DNA of 64,000 bases. It comes from Mycobacterium sp. ACS1612 (lineage in GTDB: Bacteria; Actinomycetota; Actinomycetes; Mycobacteriales; Mycobacteriaceae). The DNA is taken from contig NZ_LZHZ01000045.1 in assembly GCF_001667505.1 (NCBI RefSeq), forward strand, positions 1 through 64,000, in the 5' to 3' direction. This document shows positions 48,508-57,628 of the stretch, in pieces. The notes beneath the pieces were generated by a model, which saw only the letters and a program-made list of their open reading frames with translations, was not told where the DNA came from and did not search any database. Both the position numbers and the translations under genes were made by a program. Each line of letters opens with the position of its first letter. Positions within the stretch are counted from its first letter, which is position 1.

Positions 48508-50153
48508 ATCGCCGGCCCCAGCAGGTCGTCGGCGTCCTTGATGACGTAGCCATAGCCCTGTTCGGCGAGGAACCGCTGCCGGTGCGCGGCGTATTCGGCA
48601 TCCAGGCTGTCGCGGGAGACCACCGAGTAGAACATCGCCCCGCCGCCGTCGTGCTTGGGTCTCAGCAGCCTGCCCAGCCGCTGTGCCTCTTCCTGACGCG
48701 ATCCGAAGGTGCCCGAAACCTGAACGGCCACAGAGGCTTCTGGTAGGTCGATGGAGAAGTTGGCCACCTTGGACACCACCAGGGTGGAGATCTCGCCGCT
48801 GCGGAACGAGTCGAAGAGCGCCTCACGCTCGGCCGTCTTCGTCGAGCCCTGGATCACCGGCGCGTCGAGTTCGGCACCCAATTCGTCGAGTTGGTCGAGG
48901 TAGGCGCCGATCACCAGCGTCTGCTCGCCCTTGTGTTTCTCCAGGATCGACTTCACCACCGCGATCTTGGTGTGCACCGTCGAGCACAGCTTGTACCGCT
49001 CGTCGGGTTCGGCGGTGGCGTAGAGCATCCGCTCGTTGTCGGTCATGGTCACTCGCACCTCGACGCATTCGGCGGGCGCGATCCAGCCCTGCGCCTCGAT
49101 GTCCTTCCATGGCGCGTCGTAGCGCTTGGGTCCGATCAGGCTGAACACATCGCCCTCACGGCCGTCTTCCCGGATCAGCGTCGCGGTCAGCCCGAGCCGC
49201 CTGCGCGACTGCAGGTCGGCCGTCATCCGGAACACCGGCGCGGGCAGCAGGTGCACCTCGTCGTAGATGATCAAGCCCCAGTCGCGGCTGTCGAACAACT
49301 CGAGGTGGCGGTACTCGCCCTTGGTGCGGCGGGTGATCACCTGGTAGGTGGCGATGGTGACCGGGCGGATCTCCTTGCGCTCGCCGGAGTATTCGCCGAT
49401 CTCGTCCTCGGTCAGCGACGTCCGGTTGATCAACTCACGCTTCCACTGCCGCCCCGCAACCGTGTTGGTCACCAGGATCAGCGTGGTCGCCGACGCCTTG
49501 GCCATGGCCGCCGCGCCGACGAGCGTCTTCCCTGCACCGCACGGCAGCACCACCACACCCGAGCCGCCCTCCCAGAACGAGTCCGCGGCCATCTGCTGGT
49601 AGTCGCGCAGCTGCCAGTCCGCCTGATCCAGCGCGATCGGGTGCTTCTCGCCGTCGACGTAGCCCGCCAGATCCTCTGCGGGCCAACCGATTTTGAGCAG
49701 CATCTGCTTGACGCGGCCGCGCTCGCTGTTGTGCACGATCACGGTGTCGTCGTCGATGCGGGCACCGAGCATCGGGGCGATCTTCTTGTTGCGCAGCACC
49801 TCCTCGAGCACCGCGCGGTCGAAGCTGACCAACGTCAGCCCGTGCGCCGGATGCTTGACCAACTGCAGCCGCCCGTAGCGGGCCATGGTGTCGACGATGT
49901 CGACGAGCAGCGGTTGGGGCACCGCGTAGCGGGAGAAGCTGACCAATGCGTCGACGACCTGCTCGGCGTCGTGGCCCGCCGCGCGCGCGTTCCACAGCGC
50001 CAGCGGGGTGATGCGGTAGGTGTGGACGTGCTCGGGCGCGCGCTCGAGTTCGGCGAACGGGGCGATCGCCGCGCGCGCCGCGCCTGCCAACGCGTGGTCG
50101 ACTTCGAGCAGCACCGTCTTGTCGGACTGCACGATCAGGGGGCCGTCGGTCAT
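48504..50153 (-). CDS. XPB/ERCC3-type DNA helicase
   Basis: A 549-residue superfamily 2 helicase, orthologous in position and sequence to M. tuberculosis Rv0861c. Walker A is PCGAGKT, the DEVH box is IIYDEVHLLP, and the C-terminal RecA-like domain has VIQGSTKTAERE and RLGRLLRPK (motif VI). The N-terminal domain resembles the damage-recognition part of archaeal and bacterial XPB. It unwinds DNA 3' to 5'; its role in repair is inferred from eukaryotic XPB. ATG 50153. The Rv0862c-type partner lies two genes upstream. Confidence 0.94.
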   Translation of the reverse strand: MTDGPLIVQSDKTVLLEVDHALAGAARAAIAPFAELERAPEHVHTYRITPLALWNARAAGHDAEQVVDALVSFSRYAVPQPLLVDIVDTMARYGRLQLVKHPAHGLTLVSFDRAVLEEVLRNKKIAPMLGARIDDDTVIVHNSERGRVKQMLLKIGWPAEDLAGYVDGEKHPIALDQADWQLRDYQQMAADSFWEGGSGVVVLPCGAGKTLVGAAAMAKASATTLILVTNTVAGRQWKRELINRTSLTEDEIGEYSGERKEIRPVTIATYQVITRRTKGEYRHLELFDSRDWGLIIYDEVHLLPAPVFRMTADLQSRRRLGLTATLIREDGREGDVFSLIGPKRYDAPWKDIEAQGWIAPAECVEVRVTMTDNERMLYATAEPDERYKLCSTVHTKIAVVKSILEKHKGEQTLVIGAYLDQLDELGAELDAPVIQGSTKTAEREALFDSFRSGEISTLVVSKVANFSIDLPEASVAVQVSGTFGSRQEEAQRLGRLLRPKHDGGGAMFYSVVSRDSLDAEYAAHRQRFLAEQGYGYVIKDADDLLGPAI

Positions 50154-50225
50154 GCGCGATCCGCCTGCGCTTCTCGCTTGAAGGTCATTGTGTCCATTAT
50201 CCGGATCACTCCGACGTGCCTGCGT

Positions 50226-51677
50226 TCAGCGGGTGGCGGTCTGCGGCGGGGGAGGGCCCGCGGGGGCGCCGCCGCCCTGGCCGGGCAGTGGGATCTTCGG
50301 CGCGTCCGGTGTGGCGATCTGACCTGCCAACCACGGCAACGCCGCGGTGAACACGTCCGCCGCCAACGGCCAGTCGTGGCGGCCAGGGTGCGGGATTACC
50401 GCACACGTGATGCCGTTCGCGCGGCCCAGGCTGCACAGCGAGTTGGCGGCCTCCGTCTGGTCCGTCGGCATCCCGGCGGCGTCCTGGCCGCCGAGTCCGG
50501 TTCCGGTCATCTTCGGGAAACCGTCCTTGTGCTGCGGAGGCGCGTCCGAGGAGATCGCGAACCAGCCCGAGACACCGTGGTACGGCCCGTGCTTGTCGAT
50601 CACCGTGGTCGGGTCGAACGTGGCCCACGCCGCGGCGTTCCCACCGTAGAGGCGCGCGATGGTCTGCTCCTTGGTGCCGGCGTTGGGTCCGGTGTCGCCG
50701 GCGATGTCGACGAACGTGCTGAACAACTCGGGATGCATCACGGTCAGATCGACCGCGCACGTTCCGCCCATCGACCAGCCGACGATGCCCCAGTTGGCGG
50801 GATCGGCCGAGACGCCGAACGTCGATGTCACGTAGGGCACGACGTCCTTGGTCAGGTGATCGGCCACGTTGCCGCGTGGCCCGTTCACGCATTCGGTGTC
50901 GTTGTTGAACGAACCGCCCACGTCGACGAAGACGAACACCGGTGTGTTGCCGTTGTGGTCCGCTGCGAACTTGTCGATGGGCGTGATCGCGTCGCCGGTG
51001 CGCGGCCAGTCCGACGGTGTGTTGAACTCACCGGCGATCATCATCACCACGGGCAGCTTGGGTGTATTCGCGGCGAACCAGGCGGGCGGTAGGTACACCA
51101 GTTCAGTCCGGTGCTTGAAGCCCGACGCAGCGGAAGGGATGGTCACCGGTACCAGCGCCCCGTGCGACGGAGCCCCCTTGCCACGCATCGCCATCACGGT
51201 GTTCATGTCGGTCTCGTCGGGCAACGGGCCGGCGGTCAGTTCGTTCCACGCCGCCTGCACGGTGCGGAAGTAACCGACCCACAGGTTCAGCGACACGCCC
51301 GCACTCAGCAGACACAGCAGCACGGCGGCCAGCGACACCCCGCGCCGCCACCATTGGGTGCCGCGCCAGCCCAGCACCGCGACCGCCAACGCCAGACCCG
51401 TCAACCCGACCCAGATCCACAGCGACGACGGGGCGGGGTCACCCGCGAGGCCCTCGGAGTCGATGTACCAGTGCGCCCACGCCGCCAGAATCAGACCGAC
51501 AGCGACCGCCACCGGCAGCCACACCAGCCGCCATCGCCGTGACCGCCACCCGACGGCCACCGCAAGGGCCACCGCCGCGACGGCCCATATCGTCAGTGGT
51601 AGCCACCCGTGCAGCAGTGAAACCCCGCCGCGGTATCCGCCGACAGCCTGTGCAGCCGCGTCCAACGTCGTTGTCAC
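50226..51677 (-). CDS. Membrane-anchored esterase of the antigen-85-like fold
   Basis: A 483-residue protein with four membrane segments (about 25-45, 52-70, 85-105 and 115-135) and then an esterase domain: ELVYLPPAWF, VVMMIAGEFNTPSDW, the nucleophile elbow GWSMGGTCAV and a late His in PHPGRHDW. The domain resembles mycolyltransferase/esterase D-type enzymes. It ends in a Pro- and Gln-rich tail. ATG 51677. In M. tuberculosis the XPB gene and Rv0862c are neighbours, so this gene is inserted between them. Acyl transfer in the envelope is possible. Confidence 0.87.
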   Translation of the reverse strand: MTTTLDAAAQAVGGYRGGVSLLHGWLPLTIWAVAAVALAVAVGWRSRRWRLVWLPVAVAVGLILAAWAHWYIDSEGLAGDPAPSSLWIWVGLTGLALAVAVLGWRGTQWWRRGVSLAAVLLCLLSAGVSLNLWVGYFRTVQAAWNELTAGPLPDETDMNTVMAMRGKGAPSHGALVPVTIPSAASGFKHRTELVYLPPAWFAANTPKLPVVMMIAGEFNTPSDWPRTGDAITPIDKFAADHNGNTPVFVFVDVGGSFNNDTECVNGPRGNVADHLTKDVVPYVTSTFGVSADPANWGIVGWSMGGTCAVDLTVMHPELFSTFVDIAGDTGPNAGTKEQTIARLYGGNAAAWATFDPTTVIDKHGPYHGVSGWFAISSDAPPQHKDGFPKMTGTGLGGQDAAGMPTDQTEAANSLCSLGRANGITCAVIPHPGRHDWPLAADVFTAALPWLAGQIATPDAPKIPLPGQGGGAPAGPPPPQTATR

Positions 51678-51725
51678 ACAGACATGTTCACCAACCCGTC
51701 TGTGAACTCGCTGTGCCGACGCTAA

Positions 51726-53978
51726 CTATCCGGCATCGGCGGCGACCACCGAGGTGACCCGGTGGATCGCGAACTCGCGCACCCGGCCCGACGCCGGATC
51801 GTAGGCCGTCAGCTGCCCGCCGCGGACGTTGATCGGCGCCACCACCCGTTGGGTTGCCACTCCTGCGGGGTCGACGTAGCCGATCACCACCGAAGCCTGG
51901 TGGTGCGCGGCCTCCTGCAGTTGTGAGATCGCGACTGCGGGGTCGAGGCGCATGTCGTCGAACGACGCGGACGCCACCTTGCGCAGCACCGCGACGATCG
52001 CGCCGAGCGTCTGGCTGGTCGGCGTCGGTGGGCGGTAGCTGCGCCGCCGCCCCGGTGGCGCGGGCACCCGGGCGCCGCGTGCGCGGATGTCGACGATGGT
52101 GCCGGTTGAGTCCTCGGCCGCGGGCGCGAAACCCGCCTCCCGCAATCCGGCGAGCACATCGGAGATCGGCGCCTGCGACACCGCGACGGTCGGGGCGAGC
52201 AGCCGCATCTCCAGTTGGTCGACGGCGGGCGCCGCGACGGCCTGTGCGAGCAGCGCAGGGTCCTCACAGCGCACGAACGACTGGGCCATGCCGACGCGCA
52301 GTTGCCCGTGCCGACGCGCCACGTCGTCGATCAGATAGGTAAGGCCTTGCGGCACAGGAGTTTTCGAGTGCTTGCCGAACAGCGCATGCAACTCGCTTGC
52401 GGTCCGGCCGGTGTCGAGGGCGCGCCGGATCGACGCCTCGCTGATGCGATACACCATCGCCGCGCCCGCGGATTCCACCGTCGCCACCGACGCCAGTTGT
52501 TCGGCCAGGTCGCGCTGCAGCGGCCCTGGCACGATGACCGTCAGATCGGCCTGCAGCAGGAAGTGGTCGATGGGCGCGGGCAGCACCTTGTCCATCGCCG
52601 CGATCACCGCGTCGGCCGATTCGTCGGCGAGCATCTTGCGCGCGGGCGAGGCGATGGCGCCGCGGCCCACCAGGCCGACCGCATGTGCCTCGGCCAGCAG
52701 GTGACCGACGGGATCGGGTTGCAATCGCGCCGCCCACCGGGGGCGCCGCCACGTCATCGCGCGGGACGCGGAGATGGCGTCGACGCCGGACCCGGCGGGC
52801 AGGTCGGCCAACACGTCGAGCAGCAATCGGCGGTCCAGGGGTGCCGCCGTCGAGAACAACGAATCTGAAAGCGCGGCATAGGGTTTGCCGTCGGGGCCGC
52901 GGCTGCCGACCAGGCTCGGCCGTCCCGGCAGCTCCAGCCACGTCGTGGCCAGCAGATGCCACTTGGTGGCGGTCGACGACTCGACGAACCGGTCGGCCGC
53001 CACCGTCGGCGACCAATACGGCCCGAGGCCGCCGTCGTGCGGATCCGGTTCGGGCATGCCCGCCGCGATCAGCTTTGCCGCCGCCGACACCTCCAGGATG
53101 AGCCCGAGTCGGGAATCGTCGATGCCGGTGATCTTGGTCAGCCGCTTGACGTCGCGCACCCCCAGCCCGCCGCTGCGCAACTCGGGAACCGGTGTGGCGC
53201 CAAGCGTTTCGATCACCAGCTCGACCTCGCGCAGCAGGTCGAGCACCGCGCCCGCGGCCACCGCGTCGACGTCGGCGGCGGTGGTGGTGGACACCGTCGG
53301 ATCGGGTTGCACCAGATGCACCGGGCCGGGCTGCTCGCCGCGCATCACCTGCCCGACCAGCCGCGGCAGGATCACGGTCTCGTCGTCGACCTGACGCAGC
53401 AGCCCGGCGGCCAACAGGCGCTGCACCGGACGGTCCGCCGGGGTGCCGGGGGCGGCGTCACGGGTGCGGCCCATCGGCGAACCCTCCAACAGGCGCTGCA
53501 GCAATTCGCGGGCGGGACCGTCAAGCGTTTCGAGTCGGGCGGCGATGTCGGTCTGCTCGGTGTCCTCGAGGGTGGCCTGGCCGGGAAGCCAGGGCAGCCC
53601 GGACGCGGCCTCGGCCACCACCCGCACGGTCGAGTCGCCCCACACGAGCGCCCGCTCGCGGAGGTCGTCGAGTGCGGCGGCGAGGGAGCCTTCGGGCGCG
53701 CGGTCCCCGACCAGCGCCAGTAGTTTGGCCAGCGGCACGGCGGCGGTGTCGGCGTGCAGCACCAGCAGCCCGTCGAGCAGCGCCAGGTGCAGGAAATCCA
53801 GCCCGTCGGTGGCGGCCTTGACCGACTGCCGGGCCTGGGCGCGGGCGGCCAGCGCGGCGATGGTGCCCGGCGGCGGTTGGGTCAGGTCGGGCCGCAGCTC
53901 CAGCAGCCGGATCAGCCGCTCATCGTCAAGCTCGGCCAGCCAGGCGCCCAGCGGGACGCCCGGAGAACTATCGGTCAT
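51726..53978 (-). CDS. XPB-associated helicase-N-terminal-domain protein (Rv0862c-like)
   Basis: A 750-residue protein related to the N-terminal, non-motor part of XPB/Ssl2 (winged-helix and helicase-associated domains). It has no Walker A or DEAD box of its own. Start PGVPLGAWLAELDDERLIRLLELRPDL and end LTAYDPASGRVREFAIHRVTSVV are typical of this family. Position equals M. tuberculosis Rv0862c. It is predicted to assist the XPB helicase in DNA binding; direct proof is not in the sequence. ATG 53978. Confidence 0.88.
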   Translation of the reverse strand: MTDSSPGVPLGAWLAELDDERLIRLLELRPDLTQPPPGTIAALAARAQARQSVKAATDGLDFLHLALLDGLLVLHADTAAVPLAKLLALVGDRAPEGSLAAALDDLRERALVWGDSTVRVVAEAASGLPWLPGQATLEDTEQTDIAARLETLDGPARELLQRLLEGSPMGRTRDAAPGTPADRPVQRLLAAGLLRQVDDETVILPRLVGQVMRGEQPGPVHLVQPDPTVSTTTAADVDAVAAGAVLDLLREVELVIETLGATPVPELRSGGLGVRDVKRLTKITGIDDSRLGLILEVSAAAKLIAAGMPEPDPHDGGLGPYWSPTVAADRFVESSTATKWHLLATTWLELPGRPSLVGSRGPDGKPYAALSDSLFSTAAPLDRRLLLDVLADLPAGSGVDAISASRAMTWRRPRWAARLQPDPVGHLLAEAHAVGLVGRGAIASPARKMLADESADAVIAAMDKVLPAPIDHFLLQADLTVIVPGPLQRDLAEQLASVATVESAGAAMVYRISEASIRRALDTGRTASELHALFGKHSKTPVPQGLTYLIDDVARRHGQLRVGMAQSFVRCEDPALLAQAVAAPAVDQLEMRLLAPTVAVSQAPISDVLAGLREAGFAPAAEDSTGTIVDIRARGARVPAPPGRRRSYRPPTPTSQTLGAIVAVLRKVASASFDDMRLDPAVAISQLQEAAHHQASVVIGYVDPAGVATQRVVAPINVRGGQLTAYDPASGRVREFAIHRVTSVVAADAG

Positions 53979-54043
53979 TGCTGACCAGCGTAAAGCAGTT
54001 GGCCGGTGTCGCCACTGGCCGCTGGGCCTGCCACAATGTGCAC

Positions 54044-54235
54044 GTGGCTGACAACAAAGGCAAGAAGCAGTACGTCGACCCGGGCTGGCCCGTGCTCGAC
54101 GGCGATGACGATCACGCGGTCAGCGAGCTGGCCACTGACCGCACCGGTGCGCTGTCGCCATTCGGTGAGCTCGTTTTTCCACAGCCGGCCGACGAACTTC
54201 CCTACGTCCACCCCGTCACCGTCGTCAACAGGTAG
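54044..54235 (+). CDS. Small conserved protein (Rv0863-like)
   Basis: A 63-residue soluble protein in the place of M. tuberculosis Rv0863. It starts VADNKGKKQYVDPGWPVL and ends ELPYVHPVTVVNR, with a central acidic stretch (DGDDDHAVSEL). GTG 54044 is the most natural start; another GTG lies two codons upstream. It ends 2 nt before moaC, so the genes are co-transcribed. No function is known. Confidence 0.75.
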   Translation: MADNKGKKQYVDPGWPVLDGDDDHAVSELATDRTGALSPFGELVFPQPADELPYVHPVTVVNR

Positions 54236-54237
54236 CG

Positions 54238-54714
54238 GTGGACCAAGCACGTCGGCTGTCGCATCTGGATGAATCCGGTGCGGCGCACATGGTCGACGTC
54301 ACAGGTAAGGACGCGACCAAACGCATCGCGGTAGCCGCGGGAACCTTCCACACCACCGCCGATGTCGTCGCGCTGATCGCATCCGGCGGGCTGCCCAAAG
54401 GCGATGCGTTGGCCACGGCGCGGGTCGCGGGCATCATGGCCGCCAAGCGCACCTCCGACCTGATCCCGCTGTGCCATCCGCTGGCGCTCACCGGTGTTGA
54501 CGTCGACTTCGAGATCGGCGACGACCACGTCGCGATCACCGCCACGGTGCGCACCACCGACCGCACCGGCGTCGAGATGGAGGCGATGACCGCGGTCAGC
54601 GTCGCCGGGCTGACGCTTTACGACATGATCAAGGCCGTTGACCCCGCCGCCCGCATCGACGACGTCCGCGTACTGCGCAAAGAGGGCGGCAAGACCGGGC
54701 TGTGGACAAGGTGA
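54238..54714 (+). CDS. moaC2: Cyclic pyranopterin monophosphate synthase MoaC
   Basis: A 158-residue enzyme of molybdenum cofactor synthesis that converts the MoaA product into cyclic pyranopterin monophosphate. Motifs are MVDVTGKDATKRIAVA, PLCHPLALTGVDVDFE, TDRTGVEMEAMTAVSVAGLTLYDMIKAVD and KEGGKTG, with catalytic Lys and Asp intact. GTG 54238 is the only start near the family N-terminus. It overlaps mog (TGATG). Position is that of M. tuberculosis Rv0864 (moaC2). Confidence 0.95.
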   Translation: MDQARRLSHLDESGAAHMVDVTGKDATKRIAVAAGTFHTTADVVALIASGGLPKGDALATARVAGIMAAKRTSDLIPLCHPLALTGVDVDFEIGDDHVAITATVRTTDRTGVEMEAMTAVSVAGLTLYDMIKAVDPAARIDDVRVLRKEGGKTGLWTR

Positions 54715-55190
54715 TGAGATCCGGCCGGGTGGTGATCGCCTCCACCCGCGCGGCGGCGGGAGTCTACGAGGACCGCACCGGCCCGGTGATCGTCGACTGG
54801 CTCAACGCGCAGGGCATCAGCACGCCGGCGCCGGTTGTGGTGGCGGACGGACCCGACGTCGGCACCGCGCTGTCCGCTGCGATCGGCGAGAACGTCGACG
54901 TGATCATCACGTCCGGCGGTACCGGAATCTCGCCGACGGATCGCACGGCTGACATCACCGCGGGCCTGCTCGACTACCAGATCCCCGGACTGGCCGACGC
55001 GATCCGGCGGTCCGGGCTGCCGCACGTGCCGACGTCGGTGCTCTCCCGCGGCGTGTGCGGCGTGCGGGGCCGCACGCTGATCGTCAACTTGCCCGGCTCG
55101 ACGGGCGGGGTCAAAGACGGCCTCGGCGTGCTCGACGCGGTGCTCACCCACGCCCTCGATCAACTCAGCGGTAAGGACCACACCCGATGA
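54714..55190 (+). CDS. mog: MogA-type molybdopterin-binding protein
   Basis: A 158-residue MogA/MoaB-fold protein that adenylylates molybdopterin before metal insertion. The active-site stretch is DVIITSGGTGISPTDRT, and SRGVCGVRGRTLIVNLPGSTGGVKDGL follows. ATG 54714 overlaps the moaC stop (TGATG); GTG 54702 or 54711 would add a few residues. It matches M. tuberculosis Rv0865 and overlaps moaE by 4 nt. Confidence 0.93.
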   Translation: MRSGRVVIASTRAAAGVYEDRTGPVIVDWLNAQGISTPAPVVVADGPDVGTALSAAIGENVDVIITSGGTGISPTDRTADITAGLLDYQIPGLADAIRRSGLPHVPTSVLSRGVCGVRGRTLIVNLPGSTGGVKDGLGVLDAVLTHALDQLSGKDHTR

Positions 55191-55615
55191 CCGCCGTCGT
55201 GCTGCGCGTCGAACTGACCGACCACCCCATCGAACTGTCGGACTACGAGGCGTTGGTGGCGCACGAATCTGCCGGAGCCGTCGTGGGATTCGCGGGTGTG
55301 GTGCGCGATCACGACGGCGGACGCCACGTCACGCGGTTGGAGTACTCGGCACACCCGGCGGCGCAACAGACGCTCGAGGAGGTGGCCGCCGAGATCGCGG
55401 CCGAGGCCACCGGCGTGCGCGCCATCGCGGTCAGCCACCGCATCGGCACGCTGCAGATCGGCGACGCGGCGTTGGTCGCTGCCGTCGCCGCGGATCATCG
55501 GGCAGCCGCGTTCGACACCTGCGCGCGACTCGTCGACACCGTCAAGGCGCGGCTACCGGTGTGGAAACACCAGTTCTTCGCCGACGGCTCCGACGAGTGG
55601 GTGAACTCCGCCTGA
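55187..55615 (+). CDS. moaE2: Molybdopterin synthase catalytic subunit MoaE
   Basis: A 142-residue large subunit of molybdopterin synthase. It shows GAVVGFAGVVRDHDGGRHVTRLEYSAH, HRIGTLQIGDAALVAAVAADHRAAAFDTC and the C-terminal VKARLPVWKHQFFADGSDEWVNSA, including the catalytic Lys in WKHQ. It takes sulphur from the C-terminal Gly-Gly of MoaD (57373). It ends the moaC-mog-moaE unit and is convergent with rpfA. Position equals M. tuberculosis Rv0866. Confidence 0.95.
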   Translation: MTAVVLRVELTDHPIELSDYEALVAHESAGAVVGFAGVVRDHDGGRHVTRLEYSAHPAAQQTLEEVAAEIAAEATGVRAIAVSHRIGTLQIGDAALVAAVAADHRAAAFDTCARLVDTVKARLPVWKHQFFADGSDEWVNSA

Positions 55616-55619
55616 CCCG

Positions 55620-56939
55620 TCAGGCCGGCGGCAGGACCGGCGCAGGTGCGTCGGGGGCGGGCGGCGGCGGAAGCGGCGCACCGGGCGGCGGCGCGGCCGG
55701 ATCAGCCGGTGCGGGCGCGTTCGGCACGTTGGGGCCGGGGCCCTGCTGCGGGTACGGCGTGTTCATGTTGCGCTGAGCCAGGCCCATGATCAGCGCTTCC
55801 TTACCGCTGATCTCGTGGTTCTGCACCGCCGACCACAGGTCCTTCAGGTAGCTGACGTTGGGGCTGTCAGTGCCGTCGGCTCCTGGGTCCATCGTCGAAC
55901 CGGGCGGCAGAGCGTCCGGGCTGGCCAGGTGCGGAACGCCGTCCGGCAGCGAGGGCAGCGCCGCAGGCACCGACGCGGGATCGGTGGTGGCCTGGTTCGC
56001 AAGGTCAAGCGCCTGGCCGGGAATGTTGACCGCGTTGAGCGGGGCCAGTGGGTCCGGCGCGGGTGCCGCAACGGCCCCCGGCGCGGGCGGCGCCGGGGGA
56101 GCCGGTGGGGCGGGCGGGAGCGGCGGCAGTGCGGGGTCGACCGGTGCCGGGTCGAGAGGTGCGGGCGCGTGCAGGGCCCACAGCTGCGGCTGGTCGGCTG
56201 GCGGCGGCGCGTCGGCGTGGTCCCAGTCGGCGGGGGCCGGGGCGGCCATGGGATCCGCGGGCGGCGCAACGTCCGCGGGTGCCGCGACATCGGCGGGCGG
56301 AGGAACGTCAGCAGGCGGCGGCAACGGCGCGTCCAGCGAGGCGTCGACGATCTGGGCCTGGTCCGGCGGAGGCGGAGGCGCGTCGGGCAGCGGAGCGGGT
56401 GGGGGCGGCGGCGCGTCAGGCGGAGGCGCGTCGGCGGGCAGCGGAGCCGACAGCGCGTCGATCGGCGCGGCGTCCGGCGGCGGCGGGGGAGCGAGCGGGT
56501 CCACCGGCGGCGGGGGCAGTTCGCCGTTCACATCGGGATTGTCGAGAGGCTGCGGCTCGACGACGTTGCGCGGGGTGGAGCCGGAAAGGCCTCGACCGCA
56601 CACGGGCCAGGCGCCCTTGCCCTGGGTGGCGAGCACACGCTCGGCGACCGCGATCTGCTCTTCTTTGGTGGCCATGTGAGCGGAGGGGGCGAACTGGCCG
56701 CCGCCGTGTGACGACCATGTGCTCGGCGAGAACTGGAGCCCACCCTGGTAGCCGTTTCCGGTGTTGATCGCCCAGTTGTTACCCGATTCGCACTTGGCGA
56801 CCTGGTCCCATTCGCCGTCGGTCGCGGCGCTGGCATGCCCGGCGAGGGCAAGGCTTCCACTTCCGATCACGGCGCCGGTGAAGGCGATCTTCGCGACATT
56901 TACTGCCGATGCAGTGGGCTTGCGGTGCCGTCCACTCAT
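55620..56939 (-). CDS. rpfA: Resuscitation-promoting factor RpfA
   Basis: A 439-residue secreted muralytic protein that cleaves peptidoglycan and wakes dormant cells. The signal peptide ends near residue 39 (LALAGHASA-ATD). The Rpf domain (about 39-116) has Cys50 and catalytic Glu51 in VAKCESGNNW, and Cys114, spaced as in the RpfB disulphide. The rest is an Ala-, Pro- and Asp-rich repeat region (residues about 130-340) typical of RpfA, here longer than the 407 residues of the M. tuberculosis protein. ATG 56939. Expression is controlled by a c-di-AMP riboswitch and a CRP-like site upstream. Confidence 0.95.
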   Translation of the reverse strand: MSGRHRKPTASAVNVAKIAFTGAVIGSGSLALAGHASAATDGEWDQVAKCESGNNWAINTGNGYQGGLQFSPSTWSSHGGGQFAPSAHMATKEEQIAVAERVLATQGKGAWPVCGRGLSGSTPRNVVEPQPLDNPDVNGELPPPPVDPLAPPPPPDAAPIDALSAPLPADAPPPDAPPPPPAPLPDAPPPPPDQAQIVDASLDAPLPPPADVPPPADVAAPADVAPPADPMAAPAPADWDHADAPPPADQPQLWALHAPAPLDPAPVDPALPPLPPAPPAPPAPPAPGAVAAPAPDPLAPLNAVNIPGQALDLANQATTDPASVPAALPSLPDGVPHLASPDALPPGSTMDPGADGTDSPNVSYLKDLWSAVQNHEISGKEALIMGLAQRNMNTPYPQQGPGPNVPNAPAPADPAAPPPGAPLPPPPAPDAPAPVLPPA

Positions 56940-56962
56940 AGGTGCGCTAGATCCTCTCTTAT

Positions 56963-57150
56963 GCACGCCTACGAGGTCAGCTGTCGGGTTCGGGCTGGAG
57001 AGGTTGCCCGGCCGTGTCAGACACGGCTTCACCCCAAGGGGCCGCTGAGCGGCTCCTGGTCCTTGTGTTCGGCGGACCGTTGGGTCCCCCGCCTCCATCC
57101 AGGTTGTTCGTCGTCGTCCCGTGTCCCAACGGATGGAGCTCGGCGTAGTT
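56963..57150 (-). ncRNA. c-di-AMP riboswitch (ydaO-yuaA) upstream of rpfA
   Basis: The minus-strand leader contains the conserved blocks of this aptamer in order: GGGGTGAA, GGGCAACCTCTCCAGCCCGAA, and CCCGACAGCTGACCTCGTAGGC. The same riboswitch controls rpfA in M. tuberculosis. The 5' boundary is approximate. A short linker with AGAGGATC joins it to ATG 56939. Binding of c-di-AMP would alter transcription or translation of rpfA. Confidence 0.9.
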
Positions 57151-57355
57151 GAGCACGGCGGGCCAAACGATTAGGGGTCGATGGCTTGGGACGCAACGCT
57201 AACGGGTCGCGTTGGTCACGTCACCTTTTGCCGAACTCGGCGATTCGGGGCCAGGCAAATCTTAAAAGGGCTCTAAAACCCCAAGACGCCAACGCGTTTC
57301 CGCAGGAACACTTTCACAGGTAACGATTCGTGGTCATCTTGTGACCATTCCGTGA

Positions 57356-57371
57356 TGTGACGCAAATCACG
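57356..57371. promoter_or_regulatory. CRP-like site TGTGA-N6-TCACG
   Basis: Matches the mycobacterial CRP consensus TGTGA-N6-TCACA except for the last base. It lies 417 nt upstream of rpfA, before the riboswitch, just after the moaD stop. In M. tuberculosis rpfA is known to be activated by the CRP-family protein Rv3676. Confidence 0.7.
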
Positions 57372-57372
57372 C

Positions 57373-57627
57373 TTATCCGCCTGCGAACGGGGGAAGAACA
57401 TCGACGGTTTGAGTGTCGCTCAACGCCAACCCCAAGTCCCGCACCGCAATTCCGTCGCAGAGGTATGAGCATCGGCTCAACACTTTCGCCAGTGCGGGGT
57501 CCCGGTCGCCCAGTGTCTGCACCAACGAAGCGACTGTCGTTCCGGGCGCGACGGCGATGATCTCGTCGTCGAAGCCTGCGGCCGCGCGGGCGGCGGCAAA
57601 GTAGCGCACGGTCACCTTCACCGACAC
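57373..57627 (-). CDS. moaD2: Molybdopterin synthase sulphur carrier MoaD
   Basis: An 84-residue ubiquitin-like sulphur carrier: VTVRYFAAARAAAGF at the start, SLVQTLGDRD in the middle, and the obligatory C-terminal Gly-Gly (DVLPPFAGG), which is thiocarboxylated. GTG 57627 lies 1 nt from the moaA stop, so the two genes are co-transcribed. Position is that of Rv0868c. Confidence 0.94.
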   Translation of the reverse strand: MSVKVTVRYFAAARAAAGFDDEIIAVAPGTTVASLVQTLGDRDPALAKVLSRCSYLCDGIAVRDLGLALSDTQTVDVLPPFAGG

Positions 57628-57628
57628 G

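Noticed and set aside
48891..51092. A 733-codon plus-strand ORF
   Set aside because: It crosses the opposite XPB helicase and esterase genes, both certain; composition is His-, Arg- and Val-rich as in shadow frames.
55815..56711. Gly-, Arg- and Ala-rich ORFs opposite rpfA, PE_PGRS-like at first sight
   Set aside because: They are reverse readings of the Ala/Pro repeat region of rpfA and lack a PE domain.
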